DNA from: Cristatella mucedo
Lineage: Eukaryota; Bryozoa; Phylactolaemata; Cristatellidae
Length of the DNA stretch: 64,000 nucleotides
Reading direction: 5' to 3'
NCBI GenBank assembly: GCA_009760855.2
Contig: WPIO01000013.1
Span: 7,008,501 to 7,072,500 of the forward strand
In this document: positions 1-11,378 of the stretch, piece after piece
Position numbering within the stretch: position 1 is the first letter of the stretch
Layout: each line of letters starts with the position of its first letter
Notes under the pieces: generated by a model
What the model was told of the DNA's origin: nothing
Database searches by the model: none
Seen by the model: the letters and a program-made list of their open reading frames with translations, nothing else
Program-made: the position numbers and the translations under genes

Positions 1-139
1 CTAGCCCTTTGTGCTGATTGCATATTAGTGCTTGCTACATTAAGCTGTAGACTCCAGTCTATGCACTGTGCAGAACCGTAGCATACTGTACCGTTCAGCA
101 TTGCTTAGGGTATATAACGAGCCTCTCAGAAATGCAGAC

Positions 140-1235
140 GGATCAGGTTTCTCTGCTAGTTTAGCTTGATCTTTCGGAAGCGTTCGATGCAATCGATCAC
201 GAAGTCTTTCTTTAGCACCTTTTCACTGTTTATACGCTCCGCTCCTCTTTTACCGATGTGACCACACTTGTGTGCAGATGACACTCAGTTGTACCTTTGC
301 TTTGATCCCTTCCAGCCCGCCAGTATGCCGTATTGTATGCATACCCTTGCTACATATATTGCTGATATCCGCATATGGATGGCAGCAAATTTTCTTAAAT
401 TGAGTGATGATAAAACCAACTTACTAGTTATGGGCAAACCAAGTATGACTCAGAAACTGGAAAGATTATCGCTCAAATTGGCTTTGGCAGTATATCTCCT
501 GTTGCATCTGCACATAATCTAGGTGTCCTTTTTTGTAAAGTGACCTTTCATTAGATGGAACACTTAAGCTCCATAGTTAAGTCTGCCTACTTTCAGCTTT
601 ATAACGCTGCTACATCCAAATTGTCCATGCCTTCTTGACATCCCGTCTCGGCTTCTGTAACTCACTGCTTGATGGTCTACCGGCTTGTGCAATCTTAGTT
701 GGTGAAAAACTCTGCAGCTAAAGCTCGTCTGTCATGAGTGTCGAAGCTGCCACGTCACACCCCTGGTCGCCGACCTGCACTGGCTCCCAATCAAACAGCA
801 TATCGACTTAAGGCTTCTGTAAATCATTTGCCTATAACTCGTACGAACCTCAAAACCTTTAGCAACCGTGCTTTTTGTTCATATGCTCCCAAAGCCTGTA
901 ACATACTCTTGACTGACTTCAAGGTATCCCCTGACATGACGTTTAAAAAGCTTACAATATACTTGTTTGTTCTAGTACTTAGTCGGTTCTCGTGATTCGT
1001 CCTTTGTGTGCTTATGCCTGCTAACTCTGCGTGCTGCTGCTAATCATATCTACATGTTGACCCTGTGCATGTCACATTTAATATTGTTATGCTTGATGTC
1101 ATTGCGAATGTCACCACTAATCATCTTGGTCATGCTTTCTTTACAGCATCTGTACGTGTCTAGAAAGTGATTCAATTCTCTGAGGTTTCTATACAAATGT
1201 CTTAGTATTAATATTATTATTGCCGTGGTGACCTA
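140..1235 (+). mobile_element. L2/CR1-like LINE fragment (reverse transcriptase remnants and 3' end), copy 1
   Basis: A degenerate non-LTR retrotransposon. Reverse-transcriptase block LDLSEAFDAIDH is read at about 165-200 and ADDTQLYLCF at about 271-300. The sequence normally lying between these blocks is missing, so there is an internal deletion. The catalytic YADD reads CADD, so this copy is dead. Downstream, frame-broken pieces match the usual C-terminal region (phrases like SYAPKACN). The 3' end near 1150-1230 carries the family hairpin (a CTAGAAAG / TTCTCTGAGG pairing) followed by ATT-rich sequence. The same family recurs at 2990, 19150, 25050, 26540, 38940, 50040 and 63125. Confidence 0.75.
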
Positions 1236-1361
1236 GTAGGGTGGAATGCACTATAAAAACGGCATCCTGTGTGATATGAAATCAAGGAATCACCCACCCC
1301 CCACAGGCAACCCTACATCTGCTATAAGGATTGCAAACAAGATATGCAGGAGTACATGCAA

Positions 1362-1387
1362 ATATATATATATATATATATATATAT
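1362..1387. repeat. (TA)n microsatellite
   Basis: About 13 perfect TA units. Confidence 0.95.
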
Positions 1388-1403
1388 TAATTATGTAATT
1401 TAA

Positions 1404-2110
1404 TGTATATCCATCTGTTAACTTCACAAAGCCACCAAGACTTGGTGTTATGCATGAGAGTTTTGTATAGAGCACTTAAAGCCTAACCGGCTTTTGGTAC
1501 GAATTCGGTAGCCAGCAAACTGCATCTCACGCAGCAAAGAGAAAGTGAGAAGCATAGCTGGGTCAGGAGAGCAGTTGAGGTAGTAAGTAAAATTGAAGTT
1601 GCAGCTCAGGACTGCTGGAAAGGACGTGCCATAGTCAGCAGCAGGAGAGTAGATGTCGTTGCATAAGAATTGTGAAAGTGAGTTTTATAATGGCCTGCAG
1701 AGCAAAAGCTTATGTCGCCGACGGTCTTAAAGCCGAGGAATGGAACGGCTAATTTATTGTCCATACAGGACCCGAGGGCACGAGGAAGCTGAAACTGGGG
1801 CAGCAGTTCAGCTAGGTACAGAGGAGCCAAGTCGTGGCGGGCCTTGTGGGTCAGTGTAAGAACTTTGCTCTGTATCCGTTGATCAACCGGCAGCCATTCA
1901 AGCCTTTTCAGCAAAGGAGACACATGGTCAGACCTCTAGGATTTGTAAAATAGCCTTGCAGCCATATTTATTGCCAGCTGTGGTGGCCCAGTGACTTTTT
2001 TTAGGTAGCCCAGCCACAAGGGAATCACAATAATCTAGTCGAGACAGAACTAATGAGCTAGTTAAATCCTTCGCAAGCCACCGTGGAAGATTGCCTAATC
2101 TTAGATAGGG
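1404..2110 (-). mobile_element. LINE family B, C-terminal ORF fragment
   Basis: On the minus strand, frames read LLKRLEWLPVDQRIQSKVL and later TVGDISFCSAG, the signature end of a LINE reverse-transcriptase ORF (commonly [17 protein letters not shown]). A second LINE family, distinct from the L2-like copies by its 3' end. Related copies lie at 16035, 35450, 37312 and 44515. This copy is frame-broken. Confidence 0.7.
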
Positions 2111-2689
2111 ATCGGGCGTGATGGCTAGCTATGGAAGCAGTCCTATGCTTCTCTGTCGGCAGCAGCAGTCTTCAGAGCCTCATGCTGATCACTAATTCAC
2201 CTACATTGTTGCATAATACTATATAGCACAATTTTTGAGTCAGGATAGTGTCATTTCCTAATTGCCTATTCTCAGAAATGCAAAAATGGCCTCTACTATT
2301 CCCTACAAGCTTTGCTTTTGTGACTGGGACGGTGATTAACTTATTTAGTAAGTTAATTCATTTATGTCTTGTGGTTCTTAATTAGAAAGGAAAGCGAATG
2401 AATCAAATTTAGCATGCATTTACTTAAAAGGTGAACAAAGTTGGTGATGCTTTCTATAATCCTGCTTTCACATTTGCACCCAATAAGTTTCACTCCTTGA
2501 GGCTAGATGTAAAAAAGTCAGGGTTAGACTAGGTAAACCAAGGTTTTTGATACGATCTTTGACGTTTTTCTGGTTGGGGAAATATGGCTTTCTCTCCTGC
2601 TTCATTTGTGACCCAATCTGCGAAATCTTTCCCGTTGTCTGAATTGCTGCTCTCCTCACGATGGCTGATCCCTTTCCTGATGTGCGAGG

Positions 2690-2855
2690 ATAGGGAGCTC
2701 CGGGCAGAAAGTAAGGTGCTTGCTCTTCACTATCGAGGTCGTATGAATCTTGCTGTGGGCGATTCTTTATTGCACACTGCAAGGCAGTGGTGATAGCCGT
2801 TAAGGCTCTTCTACTGTTATACAAATGAGACTGCTAAATTAGCTAATATTTAGAT
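2690..2855 (+). mobile_element. tRNA-derived SINE type 2, partial
   Basis: Lacks most of the tRNA head but keeps the type 2 body: gggcgattctttattg, gtggtgatagccg, aaggctcttct and a final segment matching gaggctgtttaatcagc in degenerate form. Compare the full copy at 42601-42785. Confidence 0.65.
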
Positions 2856-2989
2856 TTTGTTAATAATTTAACATTTGTTTAGCTCCCTAAGAAAATTAAA
2901 TCACTCTCTGGGCAAATTACATACCCTGGAAAGGAACCGTGTCAATTGATTAGTGATAGCATGCATAACTTCCACCCGGGTGGAGCTAA

Positions 2990-3260
2990 TGCTATGAGCT
3001 AAAAGTAGATTTTAGCTTTTTTATAAATGTGGTCAGGGTATGTCGGGACGTCAGTCAGTAATGAGTTCCAGGCTTTTGGAGCATGCAAACTGAAGCCATG
3101 ATATCCAAAATATTTGAGGTTGATTAGAGACACATTTAAGTGGCTCGAGTCACGTGAGTGGTGGATGCCATGGCAAGCCTGATTGGAAAGTATTTCAGAT
3201 AGGTAGAACAGAGCAAGATAGTGAAGGGACCTAATGTGAGTGATATAACCTTGAATGAAT
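2990..3260 (-). mobile_element. L2-like LINE fragment, C-terminal ORF remnant
   Basis: The minus strand reads a degraded version of the ORF2 end (HAPKAWNSLL followed by a short spacer), the same segment seen in better-preserved form at 25302-25450 and 39040-39240. Heavily mutated. Confidence 0.55.
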
Positions 3261-3279
3261 GAAAATATAATATAATTCT

Positions 3280-3440
3280 TCTGTATAACGCTCTAAGAGA
3301 ACTTAATCCCTATTCAAGCGCTTTGCATATGGTACTGGGCTCGAGCCCACAACTTCGGTCGTCAGATAGATTTTCTCTAACCTCGGTCGTTAAAGATGAG
3401 CACCGCTTTACCGCTGAACCAAGCCATCGAAGAAATGCCG
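3280..3440 (-). mobile_element. tRNA-derived SINE type 1
   Basis: Reverse orientation. The LINE-like tail hairpin (aacgctctaagagaactt ... caagcgcttt) comes first on the plus strand, followed by a B-box-like gggctcgagccc and an A-box-like segment near 3405-3435. Same structure as the plus-strand copy at 4361. Confidence 0.65.
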
Positions 3441-4360
3441 ACTTGTCTTGCATCGAAACCTAACTGGCCGTGCAAGGATGATACCAGCAGTGAGGTGTAA
3501 CTGTTAACTGCAAAGTCCACTGCCATAGCTTGCCTCAGCGCACTGGAAAATAAGGCAGTAATTCGATTACTTTACGAATTAATTACTCGAGCTCACAGCT
3601 TTTTTTCTTGAAGTGCTAGCACCTTACCACCAGGCCCAGATCCACGGTCGAGAGTTGTCGCAGTGTATTCTTCAGGCTGCTACGTGCCGAGTCAAATCAG
3701 CTGTCACCAGCAATCTTTAAATGAAGCACAGAAGCAGCAGCAACTGCTGCTGCTTCAGTTCAGTTAGGTATGATGGAGCCAAGCTGTCGAGGTCTTGTAG
3801 GTCAGGGTGGGAACAGCAGCTGCTATGTGGCCAAGCTTCTTATTTTCAAGACCAGGGTAGTGGCCAAATTAGGTCAAGCTGTGCTGCTAGCCCGGTGGTG
3901 CTATCGGCAGCCTGCGACTTGCATTAATTGCCGAGAGCATAGATAACCATTGAGCTAGTGTGAACACAGGGAAGCCATTATGGTAAGTGCCATCTAATTG
4001 TGGAAATATTTCGAATGTGGTGTCTGTTCCTGAAAGCTGTCATGTGAATAAGCATGAGCAAATCTAGGTGGGTCATCGAATTAGTAAAGCAGTAAGAATT
4101 CAAAGCTGGAGCACCGAAGAAAATTAGTGCTTATCAAAAGTATAAGAGATCGAAAGTATAAGGAGGGCCTTACCTTTCTTGCCTGCATTAACCACCGTAT
4201 GTGACTTGGTCTCTTTTCCAGTATACCTATAACTTTTCCAGTATACCTATGTATTTAGTGAAAGCATGTCGTGCATGTGCTCGGCGCTTGGATTGTGTTT
4301 CGAATGATAGCAGCTAATGGCACAATTACGTCGCACACGTGTAATACCTTTGTATTTTGT

Positions 4361-4505
4361 CGCCGAGCTGGTTTGGTCCAGCGGTTAAGGTGCTCGCCCC
4401 GACCAAGGTCTGGCTGAGGTCGTGGGCTCGAGCCCCGAGGCACGTGTGAAGCGCCTGAATAGTGATTAAGTTCTCTTAGGGCGCTATATAAATGAACTAT
4501 GTTTT
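4361..4505 (+). mobile_element. tRNA-derived SINE type 1 with LINE-like 3' tail
   Basis: The head resembles a tRNA gene: A-box-like ggtccagcggttaagg near 4374-4390 and a B-box-like gggctcgagcccc near 4424-4436. The tail at 4449-4487 is a hairpin (agcgcc ... ggcgct, with an inner aagttctctt arm) that matches the 3' hairpin of the L2-like LINEs in this window (for example 63499-63539). The head is too altered to be a functional tRNA gene. Another tail-only fragment lies at about 4555-4605. Confidence 0.75.
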
Positions 4506-4730
4506 GTCTCTATTTGCCTGCTAGCAAAGTATGGGCTCTTCAGGCTTGCCATTGGCTGCTACTGTGAAAGAGATGTGATTCTCTTAGGTGCTATGTAAAT
4601 GTTTTGTTGCTAATTTTTTTTTATTAATACGTGTAAGCTCATGACATATTGGTCTTTGTGCTTTGTTGATTTCCATTGTGGGATGGTGGAGTGCTGTACA
4701 TTAACGTTGTGGCTCTGCCCGTTCTTGCAG

Positions 4731-7700
4731 GGACGACCGTGGAGGGTACGAGGGCGGTGGCAGCGGCGGAGGAGGAGGCTTTGGCCCAATGGGTCCTCCT
4801 GGTTGGGGTCCAGATCTGAGAGAATACCTTGGTCCTCAGCCTGCACCGTTCATGCAAGCCAGGTAAGAGAAAAAGATGAGCCAGGATTGTCCTATGAGTA
4901 AGCCCCATTGAGTTAACATGGCAGTACCATGTCACTTGCATAACTGTGCTCTGACTAACACTTGCCAAGCTTTGCAGCTCCACCGGTGGCTTCATGGCTG
5001 CTACGCCAAGCTGTGGGCAAGATGCAGCTATTGCAGCTGGCTACTCTCTAGCCGTGGTCCGGGGACTTTTCCCAAAGCCAAGTGAATGGCTTCGAAGCAA
5101 GTCTACTGGGCACTCCTGGTCACTAGAATCAGAGTCTTCGTTGTTATATATAGGCATGTTGGTTCTCTGTGTAAATTATAAGTGTCAAGTTGTCTCCCCT
5201 GTTGATTTTTCTTCCCTAGAGGTTTATCGTAAGTCACATGTTATTATGGAAACCCAAGTTTCAGTTAGCATGCAGTTGCTTCCTGTGTCATTTCCTGACA
5301 CATGCTTACTAGTAACCATGCTTTTTTAATTGGTCTCAAAGGTCAAGGCCACTGGTCTTCCACTTGCCAAATGGTCTGGTATTGGTTTAAATCCGATACC
5401 ACTATGCTTCCTGTTTTTGCTAAGTATGGTGCCTTCGACTTTTATGGACCAGTCAAACATGGCCCTGTCATTCCTAATGAATTTCCCTGTTTTGTGGTGG
5501 CATGTCACACTTTTGCTGAACTTTTACACAGTTAACGCTGTGTCGTCAAACAATTGCAAAAAGGCCTAACGTGGTTTGCTTTTTGTTTTACTGGGAAATA
5601 GACAAAGATCTGGCTGGTAGATGGGAAACAGTGCACTGTTTTGGTTGTATGTCACAAATAAAATAATGTGCTTCGGTAGTCAAAACTCTTTGTCAAAAAT
5701 TCCTCTCAACATTAGTCTTGCATAGAATCATAAAATTTGTAGTGATTAGCAAGCTATTGGCTACCAATATAATATGGCAAGATTGGATCTATATTGCTGC
5801 TAAATAATGTTATAGGCAAATGGTATGTTTGTCATCAGTAAGGTTTGCTTACAAAAGTGAAGCCACATCGGACTGTTTACATAGTCACTGTTCTTGGCAG
5901 ATAATTCTGTTGAGCATCGTCCCTCCACTGCACACGTTTACTCCTTAGGAGTGGCAGACTTTGCACATTTTTTGTCATGGACTGGGTATGGTTCGAAGTA
6001 GTGGAAGTTTCCGATGACCCGGGCAGGAACAACAGTCGTGCTAAAGCGTTTTTGGATAGACGATAAATTAAGGAGTCTAATACCAAACCGCTCAGGCACC
6101 CTGACAGCTTCATGCTGAGGATGTAATTCCCGGATACTACTCTTGCTTGTTTGCATCTCAGCAGCTTTGTTAACAGTGTCCTCTAAAATCTATAAGACAG
6201 CCTCTGCTTTTTGCCTAACCCTCGGTCTTTTTCTGGCATTATTGGACCCCTACACCGGCAGCCAAGACCGTGGGAACAGGTTTATTACGTTAATACATTC
6301 TCTATCAGAAAACACGTATGATGATTGTCCTTCAAACCACGGCTCTATATCGTGGCTGCACAAATGCATAATGTGATGTTTTCAAACCTGGACGGATGCT
6401 GAATAAGTGCCTCAGCCAACCATCGATATGTCTTTAATTGAAGTACAATCATTGGGACGTAAGGAAACATTACGTGCAACAAGGAACGATGCCACTCACA
6501 CAGAACTGTCTTCTAAAAACCGTGATTAGGCCAAAGAGCAGAAGAGTCATGGGAAGCTGCCGAAATAGGATAGGCTGTTCTTTCATACTATTGGCTCATT
6601 GCAAGCAAACACAATTGAATGCCGATGAGATCGGTTCTGCCAACTGAGGACTGGGACACCCGAGTCTGCTAAGAATTGCTTCGTTGCACTTGCAGTGTGC
6701 TTGGGGTAAATATCCATATGCCAATCATAGTTCTTCCACACGAGCCCTGGTAAAAGGGCAACCAAACATTTTGGACGATGTCGGTGCAGATACTCCTTTT
6801 TTCATTATCCCATCAATGCCCTGGAGAGTTCTGATGCCGGAAGCCGGAAAATATCGAAGCAAGCACAATTCCACCATTGCACTTGAGAGCGTAGATTGTA
6901 AGTGGTCTGGGTGCTATTACTCTTCACCTTCTTTTAACGCCTGACAAAAGTCCTTTATTTACCATCCCCATGGACCGTTAATTTACTTCTATCGGTTCAG
7001 AGAATATGGCTCCAGTAATCAACTGTACAACGGTGCCCATTGCAGATGGCTTTATCTTTGTCGTTATTGTTAATTATGGTTTATCGCTTTATCGTTAATT
7101 AATGGCTTGCACTAGCTGAGTCTTGTATAAATGCCATGCTCCTAAAGCCTCATACAAGCCGTGTCAGTTTTGATTTCGCTGTTACGTCTTTACCTTGGTA
7201 GGAGAGCACCGTATGAGCAGTTTCGGGCGAGCGAGCACTCACACTCACACGTGGTGGGACCAGGAAGTGCCGAAAGCACGCACATCATGTGCACCTCTTG
7301 CTCACAAGCGTGCACAAACTGAAACTCACATTCTACCATTTTCACTGATAAATATCGTTCCAGGCCTGGGGGGCGATATTTTCATTTCTATTTTGTTGAG
7401 CCGGCCATCGACAACGAGCCTGCTTGTTAACTCAAGTTTTGCTCCTTCCACCCCAGTAGAACCTCATGCGGGGCATGGTTGCTATGCAAGCAGTTTCTAA
7501 TGCACCTCATACATAATTTCACTGTGAATTTATATCATTAGCCCCTAATGTTACTTCGTGGTAATACTCCTATCGTTTGCTATCATTTTGCTAGACACGG
7601 CAGTTTTTATGTTGTTATAAGATGACTCATGCCATGAGGACTTTTTGATCAGTGACTGAATGCTCATATTTACTAATTTCATAGTCTTAAAAATAAGTGT

Positions 7701-8199
7701 AGGGCAGCTAGAAAATAATCGTGTGATCATCCTCCCAATTCTTTGTGATTATGTTGAAGTCCTCAGTTAGATTCCCTTTATCAACAATCAGATTAGCAAA
7801 TGCTTTTTGATTTCATTAGCAAGGTAGGTTGCCTGAAACATTAGCAGAACCACCAGATGTCCTGGTTTTTTTTATAGCTCGTTTTGACCATTAGAGATCG
7901 ACTGATGAAGCTACATCAGTGCCATTGGGATCCCCAAGACTGAGGAGCACTAAACATTCAGGATAATTCAGCAGGCCCACTAGTCATCTTAACGTCCACA
8001 GCAACCTGTTATCTGCCACCTAAGCAGATTGAGTTAGGAAACCCCAAAAGTGGTAGTTACATCATTGGCCTTTAAATCATTGGCCTTCGATTGCCAATGA
8101 GATCTATTCACCTCAATTCCTACCCTCTTGGGCTAAATGTGCCCGAAAGCCATGCGATTTTACGGTGCTTTGTCAGCAATCCTGACAAGGTTCTGTCAT

Positions 8200-8271
<72 letters not shown>

Positions 8272-10657
8272 GAGACACTTGGACGTCATACCAATACATT
8301 ACAATTTAAGGAAGATACTCGACACTATGGCGTTTCTTTTTCAGATTGTGTTAAGGAGGAATGTCAAGAAAATACTTAAACAAATTTTTCCCACAATCAA
8401 ATATTTGTTTATGGTACCTTTCGAAAGATAAATGTGTTAGAACTGGGATAGGAAGTTCTGACAACTTACTCGTGAAAGAAAACACAGTATGCAAACCACG
8501 TCTAACCCAGATGTAAACCGAAAGCACCATATCTGCAAACACAAATTTTACCGATCTGCATCATATGTGAAATATATCCCAACTCGTCGAACCATGGTAG
8601 ATTGAGAGACATGTGTGAAGTTTGGTGAGGTGCATTCTTGTGACTTATACAGCTTCATTTCCTGTGCAGATTTATGCCTTGTAAAATCCATAACTCGGCT
8701 AATACTTCACATATCGGATTGAAATTTGAAATGCAAGTTCATCTCTGCTTTTTTTAATGAGGCAAGAAAAATTTCTGAATTCGTTGGATGCATTTTGCTG
8801 TATATGTCATCAAACGTCCTGGAGGTTAATTTTCGTAATCATGGACATGAAGAAGAGCAATATGACGATGCGTAGCCAGCCCTTAGCAGGGGGTCGGGGC
8901 AAGCCGGGGTGGCAAGTTCAGCTGACACGGCATGCTCTTGAGCGATAAGGCGGCTGAGAAGGGGGAGTTTTGACAAGGAGGCAGCAGCTGCCAGGGGCTG
9001 TTGTGCCGCTGCCCCTCGAGCATTCGCTGAATACACGTCTGTTGAAGCCCGAACTAAGGTGTAAGTGTGCACCGTTTCATCAAATTTCAAGTAGGATTTG
9101 GTCGTCTAAAGTGTCTGGGTGGCACAGAGTGCCGACAGGAACATTTGCTCGTGCTGACACTGTAGGATTTATTTCGTGTATGGTCCAGTGGCCTCCTTTG
9201 GGGTCCTGCGCTAAGCAGCGGTTCGTTAAGTGGCGGTGCGTAGCGATGTAGCACCAACACATTTTTCATTCATCGCAGGGTGCACGAAGTTGACTATCCT
9301 ACGCAGCCGCCAATGCTGACCTTCAAGCAGTTCTTGGGGCAGCAAGACGACACAATCAGTGAAGAAGATGCGGTTAAGAAATACAATACCTACAAGCAAG
9401 ACTTTCAAAAGCAGCAGGTCATCGATTATTTCCTGGCGCACAAGGATGAAGAATGGTTCGTAGTCTGCATCTCGAAGCTCGCCTGCTGCAGACTTTTTCG
9501 TCGTCAGAGTTTTCTCAGAGCTGCCCATCGTTCGTGTTGAGCTCAAGTTCCTACCGGACTGCGGGCGGTGGCTTGCTCTCTTCTGCTGCTGCGTCACTGC
9601 CTGCATTGGTTTGGCCACTGGCCGAGGGTACCGCAGCATTCTGCCGCCATAGCCGTAGAGCGAGTGACGTGTGCAATCGTGCATTTGTCGGCTTTCTCGT
9701 TTGTGCAATGTTTCTGATTTGCCAGAGCAGTGTATAGCTGGTCGTTGATGGGATTCGTCTGCACAGCCGAGGCGAAGTTGAACCTCCTAAGCTCGGCGGC
9801 TTGTGGCTTCCTTCGACCGTAGGGCTGCGCACAATGCAGCATGTAGTTACATAAGTGCCGACTAGGTTAGAACGGTCACATTGGCTGCCAGATCGTTAAA
9901 TCTGTTTAGCGCATTGTTTGCAAGCTGCTCATTACTTCTTGCCAAGTGGTAAGAACACATTCGGCGTGGCGTACATTGTCTGGATTTCCTCCCTTTTAGA
10001 CACGCGCTTCTGGTTTGTTCTCACGGCAGTGGCGCCTCGGTCTCGCCTAGCTGTTGATCGCGGTCGCTTGCTGGCCAGCCTTTTTTCGTGCCGATCCCTC
10101 TCACAATTGCAAGCTCTCCCGTCCCTCCAGCCTCATGCCTCCAAACCTTGCATGCAGGGTAGTGAATGGTATAGGGACCGCCGGCCTCTGCAGGTCTGCG
10201 CAAGCGTGTCGAGATGGTCGTCTGCAGCAAGCGCGTGTGGCTGCTTTTCTTGATTGATGCCTTCGCGAGGCGTATATCCCGAACTCCACGCGCGGCTCCA
10301 GGTTCAAGCTGAAGTATCATCCCGAGGACAGCTCTAAGCGGAAAGAGGAGCTCTTCCAGGCATTGAAGTGCAGGGTGACGGTTTTCAGCCAGCTGCTTTC
10401 CATAGGCGAAATCGATAGGACTGCTTTGGAGACGGACAACACGAAGAACATCATCCGAGTGCTCGACTCAGGTAGCCGAGGTCTAATGTCAGCCCATGTG
10501 TCACGGTGATGGGTGCGGCTCTTCCATGAGAGCTTGTTTTTGTAGCTTTTCTTTTCCCCTGTTTGTGAGCCCTCTGTTGCTTGATTTCGTAGTTCATTTT
10601 TTTATGCCTTGATGTGTCATTTGCCTTTTAAGACGTCGCGAGCAGGGGTAAAGGGAT

Positions 10658-10688
<31 letters not shown>

Positions 10689-11337
10689 TTGGTTCGGGTA
10701 ATACGAGGTTTTTCTATAATGCCATGCATGCTCACGTGCAGAACGTCAAAATACTTATTAACAGCCCAGAAGCAAAAACTTAGGCTGGTGGTATATATGC
10801 ATTTGGTGTCACATCATCCAACCATGATTCTTTACGACCTCCCTCGCTCACTAGCCACACAAGCCAAATGTATTGTTTCTTCTGCTGCAGCATATTCCAC
10901 AGAGCCCGAGTTTTACTGAAAAGGTCGGCTACTGGTGCAGGCCGAACATCCTGCTTCAGCAGCGTGTCGTCGATATCGCTCCATAGTCGTTCTACGGGTT
11001 CAAATCACACGACTGGCTGGGTCACTGCATCAGCACCAAAAAGGATTTTTCAAATAGTACTTCACTGGCCTATCAATTTGCAAAGCGTCGCTATCTTGCC
11101 GCCAAACGTAGCGATCCCCAACGCCGTGTACACGTCAGTATATTTGAGCTTCGAAATCCAACCTGCTTGACCAACAATAACTTAAGTATAGTACTGTTAG
11201 TTTCTGGGCTGTCAATAAGTAATTTCACGTGCTGCGCTTCACTTTAGCATCGTAGAAAACCCTCTTATTAGCCGTGCAAACGAATTTACAGCCGAAGCAG
11301 TGTGGCGGTGGCCATACTGTGAAGATTTTTTGCAACT

Positions 11338-11378
<41 letters not shown>

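Noticed and set aside
4978-5329. Open plus-strand stretch after a tttgcag acceptor-like site, next to SRRT exon 4731-4862
   Set aside because: Exon 4862 joins 9279 directly in phase 2 and gives the family sequence; this stretch has no SRRT similarity and would break the frame.
8198-8431. Thr-His repeat open frames over the CA microsatellite
   Set aside because: Produced by the dinucleotide repeat, not coding.
9226-9708. 160-codon minus-strand frame opposite SRRT exon 2
   Set aside because: Antisense shadow of a conserved coding exon.
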